From positions 1 to 58,352 of the forward strand of contig NZ_RJTM01000096.1 in NCBI RefSeq assembly GCF_003725735.1: 58,352 nt of DNA. Direction: 5' to 3'. Every line of letters begins with the position of its first letter. Positions within the stretch are counted from its first letter, which is position 1. A program made the position numbers and the translations under genes. This document shows, piece after piece, positions 39,440 to 48,213 of this stretch. The stretch comes from Sinomicrobium pectinilyticum (GTDB taxonomy: Bacteria > Bacteroidota > Bacteroidia > Flavobacteriales > Flavobacteriaceae). The notes under the pieces are model-generated. The model worked only from the letters and a program-made list of their open reading frames with translations, had not been told where the DNA came from and did not search any database.

Positions 39440-40399
39440 TTACTTCTCAGGCTTGTATCCCGATTTTTTGAAGATCTCCCCTGCCGGAGCATTGAGCATT
39501 TCCTGCAAAGATACATCATTGTTCCTCATATATGCCCGGACGATCTGCCAGCCTATAAAACGGCCTGCCCCACCCGGGGACTCATTATCTATATCCAGGT
39601 AAAACTTTGAAAAAGGGGCCGGTTCTATAAAACGGTCCTTTAACCTGCTATCTGTCGCATACAGCAGGCTGCGTTCTACAAAATAGCGCCACATCTCTCT
39701 TTCATTGGCATTTACCCAGGTCATCTCTTCTTCGGCATATCCTATTTTAAGCGCATCGGACACCGAGGGTATGAAAAGGTCCTTCAGATAGAGTTCCTTC
39801 CCGGCCCGTATCATTGCCGACAACAGGCTCCTGTCCCTGTCCGGAGGGATCTGCCGGGCCGCATAAGCGGATGCGGCATCGGAAACAATGTTTTCGGCGG
39901 AAAAGTTTTTTGTCAGGTACCCGGGAATTCTCCCGTAAAACCGATGGTCTGTTCCGAGATATATATCCAGGGAAACCAGAAGCAGGCTATCTCTCCAGAT
40001 AACCTTATTATGGTAATCTACTCCCGATACAAGCGTTACCACCCGGGGCTCTTCAAACCCGGGAAAATAATATTTTATATGCTTGAAAAGGGAACGCAGC
40101 CCGGCAGCAGGACCGGAAAAATCAGGAAACTTTTTTTGCACTTCATCCGAAAGCTCCTGCTGAATGGTATCTTTCATTTTTTCTATCCACACACTATCCG
40201 TATATTGCGGGGGAAAAAGGAAAGGATAATCGGATTTAAGCTGTGGGAGGGTTTCGGGAGTAGCTTTGGAAAATTCCAGATCAAACCTGTCTACCTGTAC
40301 TTTCACATGAATCTGTTCTATTTTTTCTTCCAGACGGTCTTTCCGGTTACAGGCTAACACGAGTGGGAACACCAATAAAAATATCACAATTTTTTGCAT
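39440..40399 (-). CDS. gldB: Gliding motility lipoprotein GldB
   Basis: A 319-residue lipoprotein: a hydrophobic signal followed by a lipobox, LVLAC, puts Cys17 as the lipidated residue. The body (VDRFDLEFSK near the N-terminus, FIGWQIVRAYMRNN near the C-terminus) matches GldB, required for gliding motility in Flavobacterium. It lies 61 bases upstream of gldC on the same strand. Confidence 0.93.
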   Translation of the reverse strand: MQKIVIFLLVFPLVLACNRKDRLEEKIEQIHVKVQVDRFDLEFSKATPETLPQLKSDYPFLFPPQYTDSVWIEKMKDTIQQELSDEVQKKFPDFSGPAAGLRSLFKHIKYYFPGFEEPRVVTLVSGVDYHNKVIWRDSLLLVSLDIYLGTDHRFYGRIPGYLTKNFSAENIVSDAASAYAARQIPPDRDRSLLSAMIRAGKELYLKDLFIPSVSDALKIGYAEEEMTWVNANEREMWRYFVERSLLYATDSRLKDRFIEPAPFSKFYLDIDNESPGGAGRFIGWQIVRAYMRNNDVSLQEMLNAPAGEIFKKSGYKPEK

Positions 40400-40464
40400 A
40401 CGTGTGAAATTACCATTTATTACCGACCGATCTTTTTAATAATTTTATCCGGCCTAACAGCTGG

Positions 40465-40472
40465 CAAAGGTA
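40465..40472 (-). promoter_or_regulatory. Putative -7 box for gldBC
   Basis: Reads TACCTTTG on the minus strand, a match to TAnnTTTG, 66 bases before the gldB ATG. The -33 element is unclear. Confidence 0.4.
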
Positions 40473-40493
40473 AATAGAATAAACTACAACGGA

Positions 40494-41285
40494 ATGAAAA
40501 CCGAAAAAGTAATCGATCATATTGTTCACTGGTTGAGGCATTATGCAGAGAACGCCAAAATCAAAGGTTTTGTCATAGGTGTTTCCGGAGGTATCGATTC
40601 TGCCGTAACCTCAACACTATGTGCCAGGACAGGATTACCTCTTTTATGCCTTGAAATGCCTATACACCAGGCGGAAAACCAGGTGACCAGGGCCCTGAAA
40701 CATATTGAATGGCTGCAAGAAAACAACGCCAATGTAAGTATGCAATCTGTTAACCTGACCCCGGTTTTTGACAGTTTTATAGCGAGTCTCCCACCTGTAG
40801 ACAGTGAAGAAGAAAGATTTATGTCCCTTGCCAATGCCAGGGCAAGGTTGCGAATGACCACGCTCTATTATTTTGCCGCGCTACGCAATTATCTCGTTGT
40901 CGGCACGGGGAACAAAGTCGAGGATTTCGGTGTAGGGTTCTATACCAAATACGGGGATGGCGGAGTAGATCTCAGCCCTATAGCCGACCTTTTAAAAACA
41001 GAAGTCTACGAGCTGGCCGGACACCTCGGGATCATTGAAGAAATACTTGTAGCTCCCCCTACGGATGGCTTGTGGGGAGATGACCGAACGGATGAAGATC
41101 AGATAGGGGCTTCATATCCGGAACTGGAATGGGCCATGAAAGTGAATGCTGAGGGCAAAAGGCCCGGTGATTTCGAAGGAAGGAAAAAAGAGGTGTTCGA
41201 AATTTACAAACGTTTTAACACCGCCAACAAACACAAAATGATTCCGATACCCGTCTGCGAAATCCCCGAAGAACTGAAGTCATAA
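40494..41285 (+). CDS. nadE: Ammonia-dependent NAD+ synthase
   Basis: Final step of NAD synthesis: amidates deamido-NAD using ATP and ammonia. The N-type ATP pyrophosphatase loop is SGGIDSAV; other family motifs are ARLRMTTLYYFA and GTGNKVEDFGVGFYTKYGDGG. At 263 residues it lacks the glutaminase domain, so it should use free ammonia. A strong terminator follows. Confidence 0.96.
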   Translation: MKTEKVIDHIVHWLRHYAENAKIKGFVIGVSGGIDSAVTSTLCARTGLPLLCLEMPIHQAENQVTRALKHIEWLQENNANVSMQSVNLTPVFDSFIASLPPVDSEEERFMSLANARARLRMTTLYYFAALRNYLVVGTGNKVEDFGVGFYTKYGDGGVDLSPIADLLKTEVYELAGHLGIIEEILVAPPTDGLWGDDRTDEDQIGASYPELEWAMKVNAEGKRPGDFEGRKKEVFEIYKRFNTANKHKMIPIPVCEIPEELKS

Positions 41286-41292
41286 TAATATT

Positions 41293-41329
41293 AAAGGCAA
41301 TCTCATTTTGTAGATTGCCTTTCTTTTTT
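41293..41329 (+). terminator. Terminator of nadE
   Basis: An 11-bp stem AAAGGCAATCT / AGATTGCCTTT with an 8-base loop, then C and six T. It begins eight bases after the nadE stop. Confidence 0.85.
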
Positions 41330-41639
41330 AATAATTCCCAACTCTTCATGTATTTATCGGCAACCGAAAAAATATGCCGGTTTTTTGCTCTACCAGCTTT
41401 CTTGCTTATGCGTTTGCAGGGTATACGTAAAAATTAACTGTATTTTAACATCATATTTACTGACGCATGTAAGACTTCAAGTATAGAAGAAAACGAAATA
41501 TTTTTCCTTATTTTTGCATAAGATATTTTTTTTAATTACCTTTATACCCTCTTACCCCAAATTGTGCTTAGTCACTATATCTACCTATTCGCGATGGTTT
41601 GTGGAAAAACCTAACTAATCCTAATAAAAACAAATCATC
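41330..41639 (+). promoter_or_regulatory. Upstream region of the response-regulator gene
   Basis: About 310 bases without a gene. TATTTTTG at 41509-41516 matches the -7 consensus and would give a leader of about 115 nt before the ATG at 41640. The leader is AT-rich with no hairpin I can support. Confidence 0.4.
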
Positions 41640-42269
41640 ATGATTAAAGTGTTAATTGCCGACAACCATCCGGTAGTACAAGATGGTATTGTTGCAGCCC
41701 TCGGCAACAATAAAGAAATTGAAGTAGTTGCTAAAGTGCGTACGACTTCCGAACTTTTCGAAGTTTTACCCAAAGTTAGCCCGGACATTATCCTTCTGGA
41801 AATGAATATTCCGGAAGTGAATGGAATTACGGCTTTGCGCCAGTTGAAGAAGGAATACTCTCAGGCTAAGGTACTCATTTACAGCTCCGAATCCGAAGAT
41901 GTGTATGCACTAAGTACACTTCGTGCCGGTGCTTCAGGGTATCTTTCCAAAGATGCGGACACTTCTTTGCTTTCCGAAGCCATAACCAAGATCGCCAACG
42001 GCGGCCTGTTTATCACCAATGAACTCGCTCAGCGCCTGGCCTTTGACGAGAGTACGAACAAACCCCGTAAATTCTTCCGCAAGCTTTCCACAAGGGAGGT
42101 TGAAGTATTAAAACTTCTTGCCGAAGGAAAAAGGAACAAGTATGTAGCCGAAGAACTCGGACTCAACGAAAAGACCGTGAGTACTTATAAGGCACGTCTT
42201 ATGCGTAAGCTGAACGTAGATAATATGGTAGATATGCTGCAGCAGGCCAAAGCCCTGGAATTGTACTAA
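41640..42269 (+). CDS. NarL/FixJ-type response regulator with altered phosphosite
   Basis: A 209-residue protein: receiver domain (1-120) and LuxR-type HTH (about 145-205, LSTREVEVLKLLAEGKRNKYVAEELGL). In the receiver the phosphoacceptor position reads LLEMNIPEVNG, so Asp is replaced by Glu54. The acidic pair is D8-N9 rather than Asp-Asp or Asp-Glu. Ser82 and Lys104 of the switch are kept. Glu at this site often mimics phosphorylation, so it may be constitutively active or respond to something other than a kinase. No histidine kinase is adjacent. It lies between nadE and dnaG with its own leader. Confidence 0.9.
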   Translation: MIKVLIADNHPVVQDGIVAALGNNKEIEVVAKVRTTSELFEVLPKVSPDIILLEMNIPEVNGITALRQLKKEYSQAKVLIYSSESEDVYALSTLRAGASGYLSKDADTSLLSEAITKIANGGLFITNELAQRLAFDESTNKPRKFFRKLSTREVEVLKLLAEGKRNKYVAEELGLNEKTVSTYKARLMRKLNVDNMVDMLQQAKALELY

Positions 42270-42306
42270 TCCTTCGGTTCCGCCCAGGAATCAGGGGAAA
42301 TAAATA

Positions 42307-44289
42307 TTACAGGACCCGGTTCAGCTTTTGAGCCAGTAACCGTTTTAACTGATGGTAGTTCATGATCTCTTCCAGGATCTCCGGATTACCATCTTTTTTT
42401 TCCAGCGTCTGCTGCTGAAGTTCCGAAACCCGCTTGTCTATAAGAAAACACCGCAGGTTCAAAACAGTTTCACTGACCAGCTGGGCAATGCTGTCCGTTT
42501 TATCCTTGACCAGGATATCCTGCTCTTCCCATCGGTGCAGGATATATTTTTCTTCTTCCATAAGAATAGATGTCACTTCATCCGCAACATCATTTTCCAT
42601 CATTTGCACAAAGCCCTTTACCGAAAAGTTTTCCTGTTCGCTGAGCTGTTGTATGAGCTGCGGATAGATTTTCCGGAAAACAGGATTACTCAGTTCTACT
42701 TCGTCTTCCTGCAGGTCCAGGAATATCTTTTCGAAAACGTGGCTGTTATGCACCACCCGTTCCAGTTTCAGTTCACCTTCATCGTCCTGTTTAAGAATAA
42801 AATCTTCAAATTCTTCCGTTTTTCTGCCGTAGAGTAGCAGCACCTCAATGATCCTCCGCTCCAGGAGATATTGCTGATCCACTTTTTCCAGCTTTTCATG
42901 CTGGTCCTTCACTACTTCAAAAACCCTGCTTTGACGTTCTTTCCTGAGCTTTTTGTCCGCATCGGCAACCTCTTTCCGGCCCATCTGTGCCAGGGTATTG
43001 AATAAAACCTCCTCCGAAATGTCCATGATCCTGGAACATTCCTGAACATAAATCTCGCGTTGTATCCTGTCCGGTATGCGGGAAATACTGTTTACAATAT
43101 CCCTGATGGTCTCTGCCTTGCGTACGGGGTCGTCCTTTGCCTCTTCCATCAGCATGGAAGCCTTGAAACGGATAAAATCCTTGGCATTGTCCCCGAGATA
43201 TTGTTTTATCTCTTCCAGGGAATTCGTCCTGGCAAAACTGTCCGGATCTTCCCCCTGGGGAAATGCACAGACCTTTACGTTCATTCCCTGCTCGAGGATA
43301 AGATCCACTCCACGGACCGAGGCGCGCAACCCGGCAGCATCCCCGTCAAACAGAACTGTTATGTTATTGGTAAGCCTGTGTATAAGCCTTATCTGCTCAG
43401 GTGTCAGTGCAGTTCCGCTGGAGGCCACTACATTTTCTATTCCTCTCTGGTGAAACTGGATAACATCGGTATACCCTTCCACCAGGTAACAAGTGTCTTC
43501 TTTCGCTATGGTCTGTTTGGCATGATATATACCGTACAGTACCTTACTCTTGTGATAGATGGTACTTTCCGGCGAATTCAGGTACTTGGCCGCTTTTTTA
43601 TCGTTAGTCAGTATCCTTCCTCCGAAACCAAGCACCCTGCCACTCATGGACTGGATAGGAAACATTACCCGTCCCTTGAAACGGTCGAACTGCTTCCGGC
43701 CAGTATTCCCCTCATTGTCCTTGACTATAGTCAATCCCGTTTTTTCGAGGAACTCCAGCTGATATCCTTGTGCCAGAGCCTCTTTCGTAAATGCTTCCCA
43801 TTCATCGGGAGAATATCCGAGTCCGAATTTCTTTATCGTCCCGTCGGTAAAGCCCCGCTCCTTGAAATAGGTTAGGCCTATCGCTTTTCCGGGTTCGGTA
43901 TTCCAAAGGATATTTTCAAAATAATCCTTTGCAAATTCACTGACCAGGTACATGCTTTCCCGCTCATCCGCCTGCTGCTTTTGTTCGTCGGTCTGCTCGG
44001 TCTCCTCTATTTCAATATTATATTTTTTCGCCAGGTATTTTATGGCTTCCGGATAGGTAAAATGTTCGTGTTCCATAAGGAAGGCCACCACATTTCCCCC
44101 TTTGCCCGATGAGAAGTCTTTCCAGATCTGTTTTACAGGGGACACCATAAAGCTGGGCGTCCGTTCATCGGTAAAGGGGCTTAATCCCTTAAAGTTGGAA
44201 CCCGATTTTTTTAACTGTACAAAATCGCCGATAACCTCCTCTACCCGGGCGGTCTCAAAAACTTTGTCTATGGTTTCCTTGGAAATCAA
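42307..44289 (-). CDS. dnaG: DNA primase DnaG, zinc ligands replaced
   Basis: Makes RNA primers at the replication fork. The N-terminal domain has the fold signature NFKGLSPFTDERTPSFMVSP, but the four zinc ligands found in E. coli DnaG (C, H, C, C) align with Ser37, Thr40, Asp58 and Ser61. The TOPRIM core is intact: YLVEGYTDVI and VLFDGDAAGLRAS. The C-terminal helicase-binding region follows. It is 660 residues. The start is TTG (44287-44289), supported by the conserved MISKETIDKVFE opening. I recall the same zinc-less N-terminus in other flavobacterial primases. Confidence 0.95.
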   Translation of the reverse strand: MISKETIDKVFETARVEEVIGDFVQLKKSGSNFKGLSPFTDERTPSFMVSPVKQIWKDFSSGKGGNVVAFLMEHEHFTYPEAIKYLAKKYNIEIEETEQTDEQKQQADERESMYLVSEFAKDYFENILWNTEPGKAIGLTYFKERGFTDGTIKKFGLGYSPDEWEAFTKEALAQGYQLEFLEKTGLTIVKDNEGNTGRKQFDRFKGRVMFPIQSMSGRVLGFGGRILTNDKKAAKYLNSPESTIYHKSKVLYGIYHAKQTIAKEDTCYLVEGYTDVIQFHQRGIENVVASSGTALTPEQIRLIHRLTNNITVLFDGDAAGLRASVRGVDLILEQGMNVKVCAFPQGEDPDSFARTNSLEEIKQYLGDNAKDFIRFKASMLMEEAKDDPVRKAETIRDIVNSISRIPDRIQREIYVQECSRIMDISEEVLFNTLAQMGRKEVADADKKLRKERQSRVFEVVKDQHEKLEKVDQQYLLERRIIEVLLLYGRKTEEFEDFILKQDDEGELKLERVVHNSHVFEKIFLDLQEDEVELSNPVFRKIYPQLIQQLSEQENFSVKGFVQMMENDVADEVTSILMEEEKYILHRWEEQDILVKDKTDSIAQLVSETVLNLRCFLIDKRVSELQQQTLEKKDGNPEILEEIMNYHQLKRLLAQKLNRVL

Positions 44290-44315
44290 TCTTAGAGGCT
44301 TTTTATAAAATTAAG

Positions 44316-44345
44316 GATTCCCGCACAAAACGGGAATCAAAAATA
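44316..44345 (-). promoter_or_regulatory. dnaG promoter box with overlapping palindrome
   Basis: On the minus strand TATTTTTG (44338-44345) matches the -7 consensus. Directly downstream, GATTCCCG-CACAAAA-CGGGAATC (plus-strand 44316-44338) is a perfect 8-bp inverted repeat covering the expected start point. It could be an operator or a 5' hairpin. Confidence 0.4.
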
Positions 44346-44500
44346 AGGAATATTACAGAGTTGGGAGTTGATGAGTCCGGAGTTTTTGAGTTTTGAAGAT
44401 ATTCTATTCATTTCCCCCATCAGCCCCAGATCCTAAAACTAAAAAACAGTGTGATCTTTTTAGAATATATTTATCCTGTTAATATATCTCTCTTCTCTTT

Positions 44501-45598
44501 CTATAATTCGAAGCGAAGCCCCAGGGAAATATTGTTCTGTTTGATATTCGGGCTCTTAAAAACCGGATTCAGGTCGTATTTGAGGTACAGCGAGGAACCT
44601 CCGATACCCGCATAAGCCGCAAGCCCGTATACAAAATTGTTCGTATTGTAATCGTCTTTGATCTTTTCCCTGCTGGTACGGCCTTCGCTGGTATACTTCA
44701 GCTTTTGCCGGGAAGTGAGGTTTATCCCGGCATATCCGCCGATACCCACGTTAATTTTTTTTCGGGTGGAATAGCGGAAATAATCATCATAATCTGTCCG
44801 CTTGGAAGGGCCGAATTCGAAAAAAACGGGGACCACGAGGTTGTCCTGACGGAATTTGGACTTTTTAAGGTCATAAGGATAAGTTTTCAGCCTGGTTATT
44901 TCGCCTTCTTTTTCAAAATACTGATTACTTTCAGGTTTCAGGCCGTTGGACTGAAAAGACAGCCCATAGCTTACCCTGACGGCATTGCTGTTTTTCAGGA
45001 TTCGCGTTTTCCACTGCCACCCGAGTTCGAAGAAGCGGCTTCCACCTGTTTTATAAGGGCTGTCATTCAGGGACTCCCCCTCTATCAACGCATTATTAAA
45101 ACCCAGGGCCACAACAATGTTCGAATAGGTCCTTCGGTCATACTTTTTGTCTTTTCTTACGTTTTCAAACTGTATCCCGATAAGCCTGCTTCCGTTTCCG
45201 TCATAGTTACTCCCTATACCGATGCCCAAGGTAGCCCCCCGGAGGTACTCCCAGCCCTTTTCTTCACCACGTTCTACCAGCGCCCTCTTGTTTTCAAGGA
45301 CAGCCAGTTTATTCTCTATATTCAGGGCTGTTCTCCTGGCTTTTTCCTCTTTTCTGTTTTGTGCCTCTTCTTTTGTTATTTCGCCTTTTGTTTCCAGTTC
45401 CCGGATGAATTCCACTTCTTTCTTTAATCTTGATTTTTCTTCTCTGACCACCCTTTCCTTTTCTTCATCGATGGCTTTTAATACCCTCTCCCGGGTCCGG
45501 ATTTCGGAACTGTCTTTCTCCTGTGCTGCCTGGGCACATAAATTCTGGGCAATAAATAACAGGATCACATACGTGATGTAGCTGATAATACGTAACAT
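44501..45598 (-). CDS. Outer-membrane beta-barrel protein with coiled-coil N-terminus
   Basis: A 365-residue secreted protein. The signal peptide (MLRIISYITYVILLFIAQ) is cleaved near LCAQAAQ. Residues about 30-110 form a highly charged Glu/Lys/Arg coiled coil. The rest is alternating amphipathic strands ending in SLGLRFEL, whose terminal aromatic-x-hydrophobic pattern suits BAM-dependent barrel assembly. I do not recognise a named family. It is the third gene of an operon with a sigma factor and an anti-sigma-like protein, so it may be their target or the envelope sensor. Confidence 0.7.
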   Translation of the reverse strand: MLRIISYITYVILLFIAQNLCAQAAQEKDSSEIRTRERVLKAIDEEKERVVREEKSRLKKEVEFIRELETKGEITKEEAQNRKEEKARRTALNIENKLAVLENKRALVERGEEKGWEYLRGATLGIGIGSNYDGNGSRLIGIQFENVRKDKKYDRRTYSNIVVALGFNNALIEGESLNDSPYKTGGSRFFELGWQWKTRILKNSNAVRVSYGLSFQSNGLKPESNQYFEKEGEITRLKTYPYDLKKSKFRQDNLVVPVFFEFGPSKRTDYDDYFRYSTRKKINVGIGGYAGINLTSRQKLKYTSEGRTSREKIKDDYNTNNFVYGLAAYAGIGGSSLYLKYDLNPVFKSPNIKQNNISLGLRFEL

Positions 45599-45626
45599 GA
45601 TTAACGGATTTTGATTGATGAATGAA

Positions 45627-46364
45627 CTATTGGTTACGGTTGGCCACCGCTGTTTTTACTTTTACAAACCCTTCTTTCAGGGCCTCAAAGACCTTGTCCC
45701 GGAACGATTGGTCCAGTTCCGTTTCCACCTCTTCCAGAAGGGCCATGGCATCTACGGTGCCGGTCTGCTTTATAATAATGCGCTGCGAATCTATTTCTCT
45801 CTGGGCTTCGGCAAGCAAAAGTTCTATTTCTTCATCGGTAACCTCCCTTTTTTCGTGTATTTCCATTATTCTGGAAACTACTTCTTCTACTTTCCTGTCT
45901 TCAAAATCGCCTGCCTGTTCCACTTCGTGCGAGGCCAATGTGCCTGATCCTTTTTCTTCTACCGGGAAAGGAATGGCTTTTTTCTCCGGGGAATTCAACG
46001 GGTAAGGCTCCTTTTTATCCGCGCTTTCTGCCGGTTTTGTCTTTTCCACGGGTATTTTGTCCTCTTTTTCGGAATCGGCGACTATAGTTTCTCTCTTTTC
46101 TCCGGGATGTTCTTTTTCCACACGTACGTCCGTAATCACCGGAATGTGCTGTTGTACGTAACCATTCCGTGAAATCCATATTCCCACGAACAGCATCACG
46201 ATAACCGAAGCGGCTATCCAGTAGGCCGGACCATTCCCCGGGCGGCGGGAAGCTGGCGCCTTTTCCAGTTTCTCTTCCAACCTGCTCCAGGCATCCGCCG
46301 AAGGTTCTATACGTCTTTTCTCAAGTTTCTGTTTTATCTTACGTTCCAGATTATCGTGTCCCAT
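45627..46364 (-). CDS. Anti-sigma-factor-like membrane protein
   Basis: A 245-residue protein with a cytoplasmic part of about 45 residues (NLERKIKQKLEKRRIEPSAD), one membrane helix (YWIAASVIVMLFVGIWIS) and a charged, Pro/Lys/Glu-rich periplasmic region ending in helical segments. That topology, and a 14-base overlap with the upstream ECF sigma gene, makes an anti-sigma role likely. No zinc-binding ZAS motif (HxxxCxxC) is present, so it would be an atypical anti-sigma of the kind common in Bacteroidota. Confidence 0.65.
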   Translation of the reverse strand: MGHDNLERKIKQKLEKRRIEPSADAWSRLEEKLEKAPASRRPGNGPAYWIAASVIVMLFVGIWISRNGYVQQHIPVITDVRVEKEHPGEKRETIVADSEKEDKIPVEKTKPAESADKKEPYPLNSPEKKAIPFPVEEKGSGTLASHEVEQAGDFEDRKVEEVVSRIMEIHEKREVTDEEIELLLAEAQREIDSQRIIIKQTGTVDAMALLEEVETELDQSFRDKVFEALKEGFVKVKTAVANRNQ

Positions 46365-46929
46365 TCTCCTGCCTTTTTAATTCTTCGATCTTTTCCTGTA
46401 GCATTTTTCGCGCCTTGAATAACTGCGATTTGGAAGTACTTTCCGAAATATGCAATGATCCGGCTATTTCCTTATGAGAATATCCCTCCACGGCATACAT
46501 CAGGAACACGGTTTTGTAACCGTCCGGTAACTTGTCTATGAGCAACTGGATATCCTCCGTATCCATTTCCGCATACCCTTCGGTCTCATATCCCCTGATC
46601 ACAGGACCCTCCTCCTCCAGGAACGAAAGAGATTGTTCTTTCCGCAGAAAGGATATGCACTCACGGACCATGATCCGGCGTACCCAACCCTCAAAACTCC
46701 CTTCCTTCCGGAAGGTGCCGATGTGGGTGAAAACCTTGAAGAAACCGGTTATCATCACATCTTCGGCAAATTGTTCGTCTTTGATGTAATACCTGCAAAC
46801 ACTCAACATTTTCGAAGCATACTTCTTATAAAGTTCGTATTGGGCTTCCCGGTTGTTGTCGGCAGCCTTTTTCACCAGTTTGGTTTCGTCCTTATAAAGC
46901 GGTATGATCTTCAAGAGTTGCTTTTTCAT
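46351..46929 (-). CDS. ECF-type RNA polymerase sigma factor
   Basis: A 192-residue sigma-70 family factor. Region 2 is at about 25-95 (EAQYELYKKYASKMLSVCRYY and SFEGWVRRIMVRECISFLRK). Region 4 is at about 130-180 (KLPDGYKTVFLMYAVEGYSH, then an HTH with ISESTSKSQLFKARKML). There is no region 1.1 or 3. It overlaps the anti-sigma-like gene by 14 bases. The signal and regulon are unknown. Confidence 0.92.
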   Translation of the reverse strand: MKKQLLKIIPLYKDETKLVKKAADNNREAQYELYKKYASKMLSVCRYYIKDEQFAEDVMITGFFKVFTHIGTFRKEGSFEGWVRRIMVRECISFLRKEQSLSFLEEEGPVIRGYETEGYAEMDTEDIQLLIDKLPDGYKTVFLMYAVEGYSHKEIAGSLHISESTSKSQLFKARKMLQEKIEELKRQENGTR

Positions 46930-47086
46930 TGGTATTCCTATTTACATAGACGAAAAAAGCGTTTTAAAGGTTGCCCGGGCAGGTAATTTTTTAGGTGGTT
47001 ATCGGAAAAATACAGAAAACGGTCTGCTTTTAAGGGTGGTATATCTTTTCCCTGCCGGCAAATGAGATATGGTTATGATCCCGGTA

Positions 47087-48064
47087 TTATTTCTTCCGGT
47101 CTATAACATAGTTTACCATAAGTTCCAGGGAACTCTTGTATTCGGATTCCGGATAGGCATTCAGCAATTGTAAAGCTTCCTGCTGAAATTCTTTCATCTT
47201 CTGTCCCGCATATTCCAGTCCGCCGCTCTGTTTTACAAAGGCGATGACCTCCTTCACCCTCGCGGCATTCTTGTTGTGGTTCTTTACGGAATTTATCAGC
47301 CACCGCTTGTCCTTTTCCGAACAATTGTTAAGGGTATAGATCAGGGGAAGGGTCATTTTCTGTTCTTTGATGTCTATCCCGGTGGGTTTACCGATACGTT
47401 CTTCACCGTAATCAAAAAGGTCATCCTTGATCTGGAATGCCATGCCGATAAGTTCCCCGAACTTCCGCATTTTTTCTATTTCTTCCGAAGCGGGCTTCAC
47501 GGAACAGGCGCCTAATGCACAACAGGCAGCTATCAGGGTAGCGGTTTTCTGCCGGATGATCTCGTAGTATATTTCTTCGGTGATATCCAGTCGTCTTGCT
47601 TTTTCGATCTGCAACAACTCTCCTTCGCTCATTTCCCTTACTGCTACGGAAATGATCTTAAGCAGGTCAAAATCATCGTTATCTATGGACAAGAGTAATC
47701 CCTTGGAGAGAAGGTAATCCCCTACCAGAACGGCAATTTTGTTTTTCCACAAGGCATTGAGGGAGAAAAAGCCACGACGGCGGTTACTGTCGTCCACCAC
47801 ATCGTCATGCACCAGGGTGGCGGTATGGATAAGTTCTATTACGGAGGCTCCCCGGTATGTCCGTTCGTTTACCTTACCCCCCGAAACCATTTTGGCTACG
47901 AGAAAGACGAACATGGGGCGCATCTGCTTCCCTTTGCGGTTTACGATATAATACGTAATGCGATTGAGAAGGGAAACCTTGGAAGACATGGATTCGTAGA
48001 ACTTTTTCTCGAAAAGTTCCATCTCGGTGTAAATCGGTTGCTTAATTCTTACCACAGGTTTCAT
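47087..48064 (-). CDS. All-trans polyprenyl diphosphate synthase
   Basis: A 325-residue prenyl chain-elongating enzyme that condenses isopentenyl diphosphate with an allylic primer; in this lineage the product probably serves menaquinone side chains. The first Asp-rich motif is HDDVVDDSNRRR and the second is QIKDDLFDYG. Bulky chain-stopping aromatic residues are not seen just before the first motif, which suits a medium-to-long chain. The start is the ATG at 48064; the upstream TTG is less likely. Confidence 0.92.
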   Translation of the reverse strand: MKPVVRIKQPIYTEMELFEKKFYESMSSKVSLLNRITYYIVNRKGKQMRPMFVFLVAKMVSGGKVNERTYRGASVIELIHTATLVHDDVVDDSNRRRGFFSLNALWKNKIAVLVGDYLLSKGLLLSIDNDDFDLLKIISVAVREMSEGELLQIEKARRLDITEEIYYEIIRQKTATLIAACCALGACSVKPASEEIEKMRKFGELIGMAFQIKDDLFDYGEERIGKPTGIDIKEQKMTLPLIYTLNNCSEKDKRWLINSVKNHNKNAARVKEVIAFVKQSGGLEYAGQKMKEFQQEALQLLNAYPESEYKSSLELMVNYVIDRKK

Positions 48065-48213
48065 CACGGCTCCAAAGATATAAAAAAGCTGCAATTAAAA
48101 AGAAGTATACCCGTTACGGAATCACCGGATTTCCGGAATAAATAATTGTATGCCAAAGTTTGTTTGTTTTCATAAGAATTACTTATTTTAAAAACCCGAA
48201 AAAATAATTTCTC

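Noticed and set aside
43060-43875. Plus-strand frame of 271 codons opposite dnaG
   Set aside because: Shadow of the conserved TOPRIM region; no start context or domain.
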